DNA of 64,000 nucleotides from Actinomycetes bacterium (lineage in GTDB: Bacteria; Actinomycetota; Acidimicrobiia; Acidimicrobiales; JAMCPL01). Every line of letters begins with the position of its first letter. Positions within the stretch are counted from its first letter, which is position 1. The translations under genes and the position numbers were made by a program. Positions 54,450 through 63,300 of this stretch are shown piece by piece. The notes beneath the pieces are model-generated. The model saw only the letters and a program-made list of their open reading frames with translations, had not been told where the DNA came from and ran no database searches. Location: positions 28,534 through 92,533 of the forward strand of contig JAKBVZ010000021.1 of the NCBI GenBank assembly GCA_021841005.1, written 5' to 3'.

Positions 54450-56598
54450 TCGTCATGCGGATTTACGGGGCAGGCCAGCAGTATCGGTCGATGATGCCAC
54501 ACAGTCGCTCTCTGATGCAGCAGACGCTATCAAAAACACCTACCGCCAGTGGCTCATCGACCGGGGCGGTGGATACGGCATCCGGCGCAAATCACTATCC
54601 GCTGCACCGTTGTGGCTAGTGCAGGCAGGTACCGGTGTAGGCAAGACCACACAGCTCATACCTACGCTAGCGCTGGCACTAATCCCGCTGCTGGTGGTAG
54701 TAGAGACAAAAGAACAGGCCGAAGCAGTGGCTGATATTCTACGCACTATAGCGCCGGGCATAAACATATGGATATGGCAAGCCAGATACCAACCTGGCGA
54801 GGACGGCAATCCGTCTGCACCTGGCGCGTGTCCGATGATGGATAAGATTGCGATGGAATTGGCCGGACAAAATCACCTTATTATGCCAAATGCATGTGTG
54901 GCTGGTTGCCCGCCTGGGAAAGCTCTTGACCCCGAGTATGCTGCGGAGCACCCGGATGTTGCACCGTGTGGATACCTGGGGCAAAACGAAAAGGCCAAGC
55001 ACGCACAAGTGCTCATCATTACGGCTGATGCCTATACAGATGATCACACACAATACACACCGCCAGGTGGTGGACAAACAATCGATAGGCTCGTCGTCAA
55101 AGACGAAATCGGAGAACTGTACGCTCGACAAGATATATCGAGTGATGATATCATGACTGCGCTCCAGGCTATCCGTAGCCACGAAAATCCAGCAATGCAA
55201 CCCATCGAGCGGGCACTAGGTGAGATATTTACTGGTATGGCGAAGACCGAAGACGAGTTGCAGGGGCTAGAAGCCTGGAATATTTTGGGGAAAGAACTAC
55301 CCCAGTGGCTCTCGGGCAAGGCCGTTCAGACCGCCGAGTGGGAGCAACCAATTGTGTCGTGGAAAGACGAAACTGTCGAGGCTCCACTACGAATGATAGC
55401 CGATCTAGTCGAATGTCACAAAGCAGGACGGTTGACACTGAACGATGGGAAAATACACATGTCTATCCCTGCCCTATGGTACCAGGCTATTTTACAGGGC
55501 AAACGGCCATTTTGTCTGTTGGATGCCACCCCAGAGCCGGAAGTCGTCAATGTGGTCACTGCCAGGCAGGGAAATATTGTAGATATACACACCCGACAAG
55601 AAGTAAAAGTCCTGGTGGATAAGCGGTCATGGACAAAATCGATGCACGGAGAGAACCGCCAGGAACGCCGACTGCAGCGGGCGCAAAAGCTTGGGAACTT
55701 GTATCACTCAGCAGAAAAATATGGACTGCACAGCCCTAACATTTTGACTTACATGGTGGACACAAAATTGCTGATAGAACATTGTGGGGTGCCTGCACAA
55801 AAAGCAGGATGGTACGGAAATCACGACAAAGCCCAAAATGACTGGCTGGACACCGACCTTATAATGGCGGGCAACCTGTATCTGCCACCGGCCGAGGAAA
55901 AAATGAAATGGGTATGCTATCGTGCTACGATGAACCAATTAGGTGTTGAGTTGCCAGCGTGGACGAACAGACGATCAAGAGGGCATCGAGTAGAGGTAAC
56001 TCCTGGGCAATGGATAGCCTGGCCGGACAAGCTATCAGCGGAGCCCGAAATTGCCAAATGGCAGATAGCAGAACAGTCCCGCCGTCAGGCACAGGCACTC
56101 GGACGCATACGAGGCAACCTATACCCTGGGCATACAGCACTCATCATCGGCGGTGTTAGCAAATTGAGCCAGTACGGGTACGATGATGTCGAGGTTATTG
56201 CACATTTGCCGGAGCTTGGCGGAACACACGCCACCTGGAATATGGCGCAACACGCTCATGCATGCTTGCCGATGACGCGAGCATGGAAAAAGGAGGGTAG
56301 GGTAATGGGATTGCTGGCGACCAGGCGTGCGACAGGTATCCAGCATGGGCATGATACCTGGGCCGAACTGAAACGCGAGCTCTACAACAAATTCGGTGGA
56401 AATCTGAATGCACTTGAGGCCGCGCTAGCCGATGCCGTGGAGATGGTGGCAGCGTATGGCTATTACCCCGCTGCGGTGCGCCTGGTCCGCACAGCCGACG
56501 TAGACGTCAACGCCTACACCAAGCAGGCCGTAGGCCGTGCGATGCTGGACTGGCATGCACACCGCCACGCCCACCGCGGGCCTCCCGTCCGCACCTGA
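54442..56598 (+). CDS. SF2-type helicase/ATPase with a four-cysteine cluster
   Basis: A 718-residue protein. It has Walker A QAGTGVGKTT (about residues 62-71), a DE box in VVKDEIGEL (about 221) and a motif VI-like QALGRIRG (about 552). Between Walker A and the DE box lie four cysteines (residues 130, 152, 156, 176; C-x21-C-x3-C-x19-C), the place where XPD/DinG-type helicases carry a 4Fe-4S cluster. The spacing is not the classical one, so an Fe-S cluster is inference. It is probably the replication or processing helicase of the element. ATG 54442 is chosen over 54430 because the Shine-Dalgarno spacing is better. It is followed by a strong terminator. Confidence 0.65.
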   Translation: MADRHADLRGRPAVSVDDATQSLSDAADAIKNTYRQWLIDRGGGYGIRRKSLSAAPLWLVQAGTGVGKTTQLIPTLALALIPLLVVVETKEQAEAVADILRTIAPGINIWIWQARYQPGEDGNPSAPGACPMMDKIAMELAGQNHLIMPNACVAGCPPGKALDPEYAAEHPDVAPCGYLGQNEKAKHAQVLIITADAYTDDHTQYTPPGGGQTIDRLVVKDEIGELYARQDISSDDIMTALQAIRSHENPAMQPIERALGEIFTGMAKTEDELQGLEAWNILGKELPQWLSGKAVQTAEWEQPIVSWKDETVEAPLRMIADLVECHKAGRLTLNDGKIHMSIPALWYQAILQGKRPFCLLDATPEPEVVNVVTARQGNIVDIHTRQEVKVLVDKRSWTKSMHGENRQERRLQRAQKLGNLYHSAEKYGLHSPNILTYMVDTKLLIEHCGVPAQKAGWYGNHDKAQNDWLDTDLIMAGNLYLPPAEEKMKWVCYRATMNQLGVELPAWTNRRSRGHRVEVTPGQWIAWPDKLSAEPEIAKWQIAEQSRRQAQALGRIRGNLYPGHTALIIGGVSKLSQYGYDDVEVIAHLPELGGTHATWNMAQHAHACLPMTRAWKKEGRVMGLLATRRATGIQHGHDTWAELKRELYNKFGGNLNALEAALADAVEMVAAYGYYPAAVRLVRTADVDVNAYTKQAVGRAMLDWHAHRHAHRGPPVRT

Positions 56599-56659
56599 CC
56601 CCGCAAAAAACAACAAATATCGTCAAGCGACAGTACCTCACGCTCTCGAACACCCTTGC

Positions 56660-56681
56660 ACGGCCACTAGGCCGTTTTTTT
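56660..56681 (+). terminator. intrinsic terminator after helicase gene
   Basis: ACGGCC-ACTA-GGCCGT, six pairs with a four-base loop, followed directly by seven T residues, 61 bases after the helicase stop. Confidence 0.9.
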
Positions 56682-56767
56682 GTGCCCAGGCACCCGCTCT
56701 GGTTGGACGCACCATGCCAAACAAAAACTCCCGCACAACACCCGCCCAAAAACTAAGCAAGTGTATC

Positions 56768-56983
56768 AGTTACTAGACCATCGTGTAGTGATAGACCATC
56801 CACCCTATGATTGGATATTTGACCTTAGGGTGGACACATCATCGTAATCCGACTTACTCGGTAAGTAGGTCGGGTACGCAGAAGAAGATTAGCACACAAC
56901 AGACTATCAACACATACCAGACCATTCCACCGGACCCAGCGTATCAGGGATACTAGATCATCGGTTATTACCAGACCATCCTG
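56768..56983. repeat. iteron-like repeats of YAGACYATC
   Basis: Six copies of a nine-base motif close to tAGACCATC occur at 56774, 56792, 56900, 56918, 56954 and 56972. The first pair and the last pair sit in a 41-base imperfect direct repeat (gtatcag...tactaga.catcg...ccagaccatcc type). The array lies in the 665-base gene-free region between the helicase and transfer genes and looks like a replication or transfer origin. Confidence 0.6.
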
Positions 56984-57056
56984 AAAAGCAAACGACTATG
57001 CAGTCTGGCGGGATGCAGTTTCGGACGGATGCAATTATGCACGCAATATCTTAATC

Positions 57057-57111
57057 TTCGTAGTTCTGACAGTTAAGGGGTGCCAGAAGGCACCCCGGTC
57101 AGGACTACGAG
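57057..57111. other. large two-stage hairpin in the origin-like region
   Basis: An outer stem of about 14 pairs (57057-57070 with 57098-57111, two G-T pairs) encloses an inner stem GGGGTGCC-AGAA-GGCACCCC (57077-57096), with a 6/1 internal loop between them. No T-run follows. It could be an origin hairpin (single-strand initiation or oriT) or a structured RNA. Confidence 0.75.
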
Positions 57112-57194
57112 AGGCATTCTACAAGCCATACCAAACTAGGGAAAAGGAACACTCTGGGTACACCCTGCAAAAATCATCTGATACCACAATATGC

Positions 57195-57236
57195 CAAGCC
57201 TCTGACCAGGACTTTTAAATCCGCTCATATATATAA
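57195..57236. repeat. upstream copy of VirB4-gene-end repeat
   Basis: The sequence caagcc-y-ctgaccagga followed by cttttaa(a)tccgctcatat occurs here and again at 60245-60282, where it is the end of the VirB4-like gene. Here it lies just before the Shine-Dalgarno of the small protein gene. The two copies bound a 3-kb segment. Confidence 0.85.
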
Positions 57237-57263
57237 GTAGAGAAGTTATAAGGAGGTATAGAT

Positions 57264-57638
57264 ATGGCAGGAAATAAATATTGCCACTGGAGGCAAGAAG
57301 ATGGTATCTGGTACATCGTTGGTTCAGTTGATGTCGTTCACGCAGGTGAAGAGGTCGAGGTGGAAACAAAGGATGGCGACATCCAGACTATCAAGATCGC
57401 AAGTCTGGGGCGAAAAATTATCGGCTGGGATGGCGCAGTGTTACAAGTTGGTATCCCAGAACCAATCGACACTGCTACTAGATTAGTTACTGATCGTCAG
57501 AAGGCACTATTGCGCCGCTTAGGAGCGGAGAACCTGGACCTCTACGAACAACTGCTTAAAGGTCGAGACGTGGCGGCAATGACTATGAACGATGCCAATG
57601 AAGCTATCGAGGCTTTACTTGACGCTCAACAAAGCTAA
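57264..57638 (+). CDS. small protein upstream of VirB4-like gene
   Basis: A 124-residue acidic protein. The first half is strand-rich (EDGIWYIVGSVDVVHAGEEV). The second half, LVTDRQKALLRRLGAENLDL and AMTMNDANEAIEALLDA, resembles a helical hairpin found at the C-terminus of many phage and plasmid proteins. aaggagg precedes ATG 57264 by seven bases. Its stop overlaps the start of the next gene (TAATG). Function is unknown. Confidence 0.6.
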   Translation: MAGNKYCHWRQEDGIWYIVGSVDVVHAGEEVEVETKDGDIQTIKIASLGRKIIGWDGAVLQVGIPEPIDTATRLVTDRQKALLRRLGAENLDLYEQLLKGRDVAAMTMNDANEAIEALLDAQQS

Positions 57639-60268
57639 TGACAAGCGAAAAAGAGCCGGTAGCATATTATTTTGGTCGGCGAGCAAGTGGAATATTCCTC
57701 GGCTTGGATGGAAAAGGCTTAGCTTTAGCGGCAGTAATCCTGGTTATTGCCATCATTGTATTTATCATAATTGGTCTGTTCGGAGCAGTCGTTGTCGCCA
57801 TTATCGGAGCGGGCATACTGTGGGCACCTTCGCCATCAGGAGCACCACTGCGTACCTTAGCTACTCCCATTATCCATTGGGCACGCTCTATGATCTCCGG
57901 CACGGCTACTGCCGACGGCACCGTCCCAACGGCTCCCCCATCCCAGCCGTCGCCCTGGAATGCCCCTTATCGAGATGTACAGATCATAGAACACGAGGGC
58001 AGAGCTTTCTACCATCGAGACCGCCAATACATAGGTGTTTGGCAACTGCAATCTCTCAGGGACTTTGCGCTCTGCAGCATCGATGAACAAGAAGATGCCT
58101 TACGCAGATGGGGCAGTACTATCGCATCCATCCTGGCAGCGCCAGCGGTACGTGAATTTGAATGGCTTGTCGAAACACTGCCCGATCCGGGCTCCGCACC
58201 GGCAAGTCATCTATCGCAGTGGTTAGCGCGCCAGAGTAACCAGCCAGACGAGACAGCCTTAGCCGACTATCGTTCTTTGTTGACTGAGGTAGGCACCCTC
58301 GCCCACCAACATCGCCTACTTGCATCTGTAGCGGTAGAACCTCGTAATGGCAAAATCGAGGCTGCAAGCGAGGAATTAGCAGCCGTAGAACACCGGTTGC
58401 TTGCCTCAGGCTTGCCGGTAAGAGTACTGGACAAGTCAGGATTGGCTGAACACCTTGCTATCGCTGTCGATCCCGACCGTGTTACCACTGCGGCTGCTTT
58501 TATGGCGTTAGATAAAAACACTCCACCAAATATCCAGCCAAGCTGGTATGAGGATCTGTCCTCTCTCGATCTATCCCATTGTGTCTATAGCTCTTTTGGC
58601 ATCACGGAACTCCCGCGTACTGCAGTCGGTGCCGACTGGATGTGGCCGCTATTGACAGCTATACCACCTGGTCTGAGATATGTCGTTGCAGTACATATGA
58701 CTCCTATCGCTCCGTGGTTGGCGATGCGCCATGCCGAGGCAGCAGTTACATCGGCTGAATCGGAGGCCAGACGGAGACAACGAGCCGGTGGGTTGGAACG
58801 AGCGCGGGATCGATCCGTAATGACCGCTCTGTTGCGCAGAGAAGAAGAGATCGCCGCGGGCGAATCACTAGTGCGCACCAAGATTGTGATCACCGTCGCC
58901 GGACGTAGCCAGACGGAGGTGGAGTCCGCCAAGGATGCGGTGCTCGCTGCTGCCAGGCGTTCCCGCCTGGATATACGAACTCTATATGGAGCACAACGTG
59001 CTGGATGGGAATCTTGTCTTGCCCTGTGCTCACCGCCGCAGGTGGAAACCCATGAGACTACTACTCGCCATGCCCGTAGTTTCTATCCAGCACAAGTCTC
59101 AGCTGAACAATCAGGGGCAGGTATTTTAGTTGGCCAAGATGCCTTATCTGGCTCCCCGTGGAGCTGGGACCCATTTGTTTTATATGAACGAGGAATGGTC
59201 ACGAATCCTAATGCCGCCGTGCTGGGACAGGTGGGCCGCGGAAAATCATCAATCGTTAAGGCACTGCTGGCGCGAGGTGTAGGAGTGTTTGGTTATCGAG
59301 CCTGGGTGCTCGACCCGAAGGGAGAATATGGACCATTAGCTGAAGCACTGGGTCTACCCTTGCTGCGATTACAACCGTCCGGTACTGAGCGCATCAATCC
59401 ACTCGATGTACCGAGTTCGTTGTCTCAAACAGATACAGCAGCACGGAGAGCACAATTACTAGAGGCGTTGGCGTCCGCGGAGTTGAACCGTCCGCTGGAA
59501 ATCGAAGAAATCCGTGCCATCGATGCTGTCTGCCACCGGCTTACCTCTGCACCTACACTTGTCGATGCAGCAAATGCGATGCTGGAGCCGGATCAGGAAC
59601 TGGCTTTGGACTTGGCGTCGTCACCTGAGGCAGTAAAAGCGGCCATCCGACCGGCGGCACTTGCCCTACAGCATCTATGTCAGGGCAGGTTGGCAGGGAT
59701 GTTTGACGGCCAGTCCACGATCTCTCTCGACGCACGAGGTGGTGTTATTGACCTCTCGGCCACCTATTCCGATACTGCAGCACTGCCTCCGATAATGGCG
59801 GCAACAATGTCTTGGCTTACCGCAGGGATGGCAGGTGGTGGTGGTCGGAGCTTTTTGGTGGTGGATGAGGCTTGGGCAGTGTTGTCTACCGGAATTGACT
59901 TTTTACGCTCAACCGCCAAACTCGCTCGATCCCTTGGCGTATCACTCATCCTCATGATGCATCGAATGTCCGACCTGGCTTCGGCAGGTGACGATTCGTC
60001 GGCAATTAGTAAAAAAGCCCAAGGTCTTTTTCAAGACGTTGAATCGGTATTCGCCTTTGGACAAGGAGCAAACGAAGCGGGTGCCCTAGCTGCCGCGCTC
60101 GAACTTTCGGATCGAGAAGCTGAGTTGCTAACCCAACTCGGTAGAGGGCGCTGCTTAGCGGTCGTCGGCAACCATCACACCCTGGTGGATGTTGTGCTCA
60201 CGGAACGAGAAAAGCAGATTACCGACACTGATGCCGCGATGCGACAAGCCCCTGACCAGGACTTTTAA
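57638..60268 (+). CDS. VirB4/TraC-like conjugation ATPase with SCO6880-like N-terminus
   Basis: An 876-residue protein. Two membrane segments near the start (about residues 26-62) resemble SCO6880-type proteins. A long middle domain follows. The C-terminal ATPase has Walker A LGQVGRGKSSIVKALL (about 528) followed by AWVLDPKGEYGPLAEALGLP, and Walker B FLVVDEAWAVL (about 740) followed by LILMMHRMSDLASAGDDSSA. This matches VirB4-family ATPases that power type IV secretion. Fusion of the membrane part and the ATPase in one chain is typical of some actinobacterial conjugative elements. Relaxase and coupling protein are not seen in the window and may lie past the right edge. Confidence 0.75.
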   Translation: MTSEKEPVAYYFGRRASGIFLGLDGKGLALAAVILVIAIIVFIIIGLFGAVVVAIIGAGILWAPSPSGAPLRTLATPIIHWARSMISGTATADGTVPTAPPSQPSPWNAPYRDVQIIEHEGRAFYHRDRQYIGVWQLQSLRDFALCSIDEQEDALRRWGSTIASILAAPAVREFEWLVETLPDPGSAPASHLSQWLARQSNQPDETALADYRSLLTEVGTLAHQHRLLASVAVEPRNGKIEAASEELAAVEHRLLASGLPVRVLDKSGLAEHLAIAVDPDRVTTAAAFMALDKNTPPNIQPSWYEDLSSLDLSHCVYSSFGITELPRTAVGADWMWPLLTAIPPGLRYVVAVHMTPIAPWLAMRHAEAAVTSAESEARRRQRAGGLERARDRSVMTALLRREEEIAAGESLVRTKIVITVAGRSQTEVESAKDAVLAAARRSRLDIRTLYGAQRAGWESCLALCSPPQVETHETTTRHARSFYPAQVSAEQSGAGILVGQDALSGSPWSWDPFVLYERGMVTNPNAAVLGQVGRGKSSIVKALLARGVGVFGYRAWVLDPKGEYGPLAEALGLPLLRLQPSGTERINPLDVPSSLSQTDTAARRAQLLEALASAELNRPLEIEEIRAIDAVCHRLTSAPTLVDAANAMLEPDQELALDLASSPEAVKAAIRPAALALQHLCQGRLAGMFDGQSTISLDARGGVIDLSATYSDTAALPPIMAATMSWLTAGMAGGGGRSFLVVDEAWAVLSTGIDFLRSTAKLARSLGVSLILMMHRMSDLASAGDDSSAISKKAQGLFQDVESVFAFGQGANEAGALAAALELSDREAELLTQLGRGRCLAVVGNHHTLVDVVLTEREKQITDTDAAMRQAPDQDF

Positions 60269-60282
60269 TCCGCTCATATAAG
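60245..60282. repeat. downstream copy of the 57195 repeat, overlapping VirB4 gene end
   Basis: This copy includes codons for the last five residues and stop of the VirB4-like gene and differs from the 57195 copy by a few bases. It also contains the TGACCAGG octamer at 60253-60260. Confidence 0.85.
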
Positions 60283-60320
60283 GGGGTAGGAATCCAATTT
60301 GGACGAAAGGAAAAGGTGAA

Positions 60321-63300
60321 ATGAAAACACTGATAAAAATTATCACAGCAGGATCGAGTGTGATGCTCCTAGCAGCTGGCCTGATACTCGGTACTACGGG
60401 CGTTGCGTCGGCAACTGGTACTACGCCGAGCACTACGTCAGTTACAGCGTCTGTCGGGACACCCATTGATAATGCCGCAACAATTAACCTAGGTATCAAC
60501 GTAACGGGCAGCAGTGGTACGCCGACTGGTGCCTTTACATTCACGATGACTTATTCCAGCGAGGCGTCTGGCCAGACCGAAACATGTGACACAGGGAACA
60601 GCAGTCTCGATAGCGGAGGACAATGGGTTGGTAGCATTTATGTTTCTGCCACCACTTGTGCGCTTCCTGAAACGATCACTGTAACGGTCGATTACGAGGG
60701 CAATAGCACTTATGCGCCCAGCTCGGGATCGGAGACTGTATTGGTGCCGTCGCCAACCGCCACAACCATTACCGGTCCCTCTACCGCCACCGTAGGTCAG
60801 CCAGCAACATTTACGGCTACGGTCACATCTGACGGCCAGGGCACCCCTACCGGCACGATAACTTTCAGTGCTGGCGGAACAACTCTTTGTACTGAATCAG
60901 ATACTACGGGCACAGCAACCTGCACCACTTCCGCATTGTTAGGAGGGTCTCAGGCGGTAACCGCCGATTACAGCGGAGGGCCTGATTATTCTGCGAGCTG
61001 GGCGGTGATGAACGTGACAGTCAACACGCCTGCCGCGACAACCACTACAGTCTCTGTATCACCGAATCCTGTGTATGCCGGAGAGACTGAAACGATTACC
61101 GTGGAGGTTGCCAGCTCTAGCGGTACGCCCACTGGGTCAGTCTCATATACAGTAACGGAACCGAATGGTACAGTAGCATTTCAAGGGACCGTGAGTTTGA
61201 ACAGATCGGGCGAATGGTCGATATCAGACCCCATTACGTCCAGTGCAGCTCTTGGTACCTGGACAGTAAATGTTTCTTACGCTGGCAATTCCACCTACGC
61301 CACCAGTTCGGGATCGGCCAGCTTGACTATAGAGGCCCCACCAAAAACGGCCACATCGACATCCATGGCGGTCTCGGCCAATCCGATACAGGCTGGCCAG
61401 AGTGAGACCTTTACTGCTACCGTGTCATCTGCATCGGGTACTCCAACCGGTACCGTAGCGTTCAGCGATGGTGGTGGCGACCTCAGCGGATGCAGCTCTG
61501 TTGCACTCAATTCCTCCGGCGCGGCGATCTGCGTCTACACAATCCCGTCGGGGCTGTCAGGAACGTACGATTACTACGCTGAATACCTGGGCAACAGCAC
61601 CTATGCGTCCAGTAGCGTAACTGTATCTCTGAGTATCACATCATCTAAGACCGCCACTACAACAACCCTAGCCACCTCGCCCGATCCTGTAAATGTGGGA
61701 CAGACAGAGACCTTTACGGCTACGGTGTCTGCAGCATCCGGCACACCGACCGGCACTGTTACATTTACCGGACCAAACGGCAACCTCAGTGGATGCATCT
61801 CTGTCTCTCTTAACTCAGCGGGCACAGCAACCTGCACATATACGATACCGTCGGTAAGCACGGGGAACTATGTGTTCGAGGACGACTACTCTGGGAGCGG
61901 AACTTATGCGGCCTCAGGTGGTAGTGCGAATCTACAGATTGATGGGGATCTTGCGAATACGGGGACAACACTGACGGTATCGTCCAATCCAGTGCCAGCA
62001 GGTCAGAGTGTCACATTCACGGCATCTGTTCAGACCGCAACGGGCACTCCCACCGGCACCGTAGCGTTCAGCGATGGTGGTGGCGACCTCAGCGGATGCA
62101 GCTCTGTTGCACTCAATTCCTCCGGCGTAGCGACTTGCGTCTACACCGTTCCGGCGTATTGGAGTGGAGCTGTTCCCTATGCTGCCAGGTATTCAGGCAG
62201 TTCCACTTATGCCTACAGCATCGGCTACCTGACACTGACAATCGAACCTGCCACTACAGCGACCACCACAACGATCACAGCCTCACCTAATCCCGTGTAT
62301 GCGTACGAAGGCGAAACTCTTTCGGCTACGGTGTCTGCAGCATCCGGCACACCGACCGGTGCGATCACCTATACGGTCACCGCACCGGATGGCACTGTGG
62401 CAGGCGAGGGCTCTCCTTCTCTAAACAGTGCGGGAGAGTGGACAATATCGACACCGATACCAATTGTACCTGCTACCGAGCTTGGTACCTGGACAGTAAA
62501 TGTTTCTTACGTCGGCAATTCCACCTACGCCGCCAGTTCGGGATCGACTACCTTTGTCGTCGAATCGCCACCCAAGACGGGCAGTACTACTACGCTCGAC
62601 GCCAATCCTGGTATATATGCAGTGCCAGGGTCTACGGTACTAAGTGCGCTGGTCATGGGAAGCTCCGGCACTCCAACCGGAACTGTTACCTTTGGTTTTG
62701 ATGGAACAGTACTTTGTCCGGCCGTATCACTAACTGGTACGTCCTCGACTTCCGCTACTGCAACGTGTACAACGTCGAGTTTGCCAATAGGAACCGATAC
62801 TGTTGCCGCTAATTATTCTGGCAGCAGTACCTATACATCCAGTTCCGCCACCACCAGCGTCCAGGTTCTGGCCGATCCCGCCACGGTATCAGTTGTGGCC
62901 AATCCGGTACATATCTCATCGGGTGATACCACTACCTTGACAGCAACCGTCAAGGACACGATTAACAACCTGCCAGAGACTTCAGGAACAGTGAAGTTTG
63001 AGTTTGATGGACAAATTCTCTGTGTAAAGACAGTCTCGAACACAAAAGGTACTGCAACGTGTGCCACCTCCAGCCTGCCGGTTGGAACCGATATTGTTGT
63101 CGCACAATGGGTCGGCACCAGCGGTGGAAAAACAATATACGCCAGCGGTGGCACGAATGTGTATGTGCTGAAGGCATCCACGCCAACGCCCATTCCGCCC
63201 ACGCCAACGCCTGCTCCACCAGTACCCGTGGTCACCGGTATCAGTCCCAGCACTGGGCCAACTACTGGCGGCACTACGGTCACCATCACCGGCACCAACC

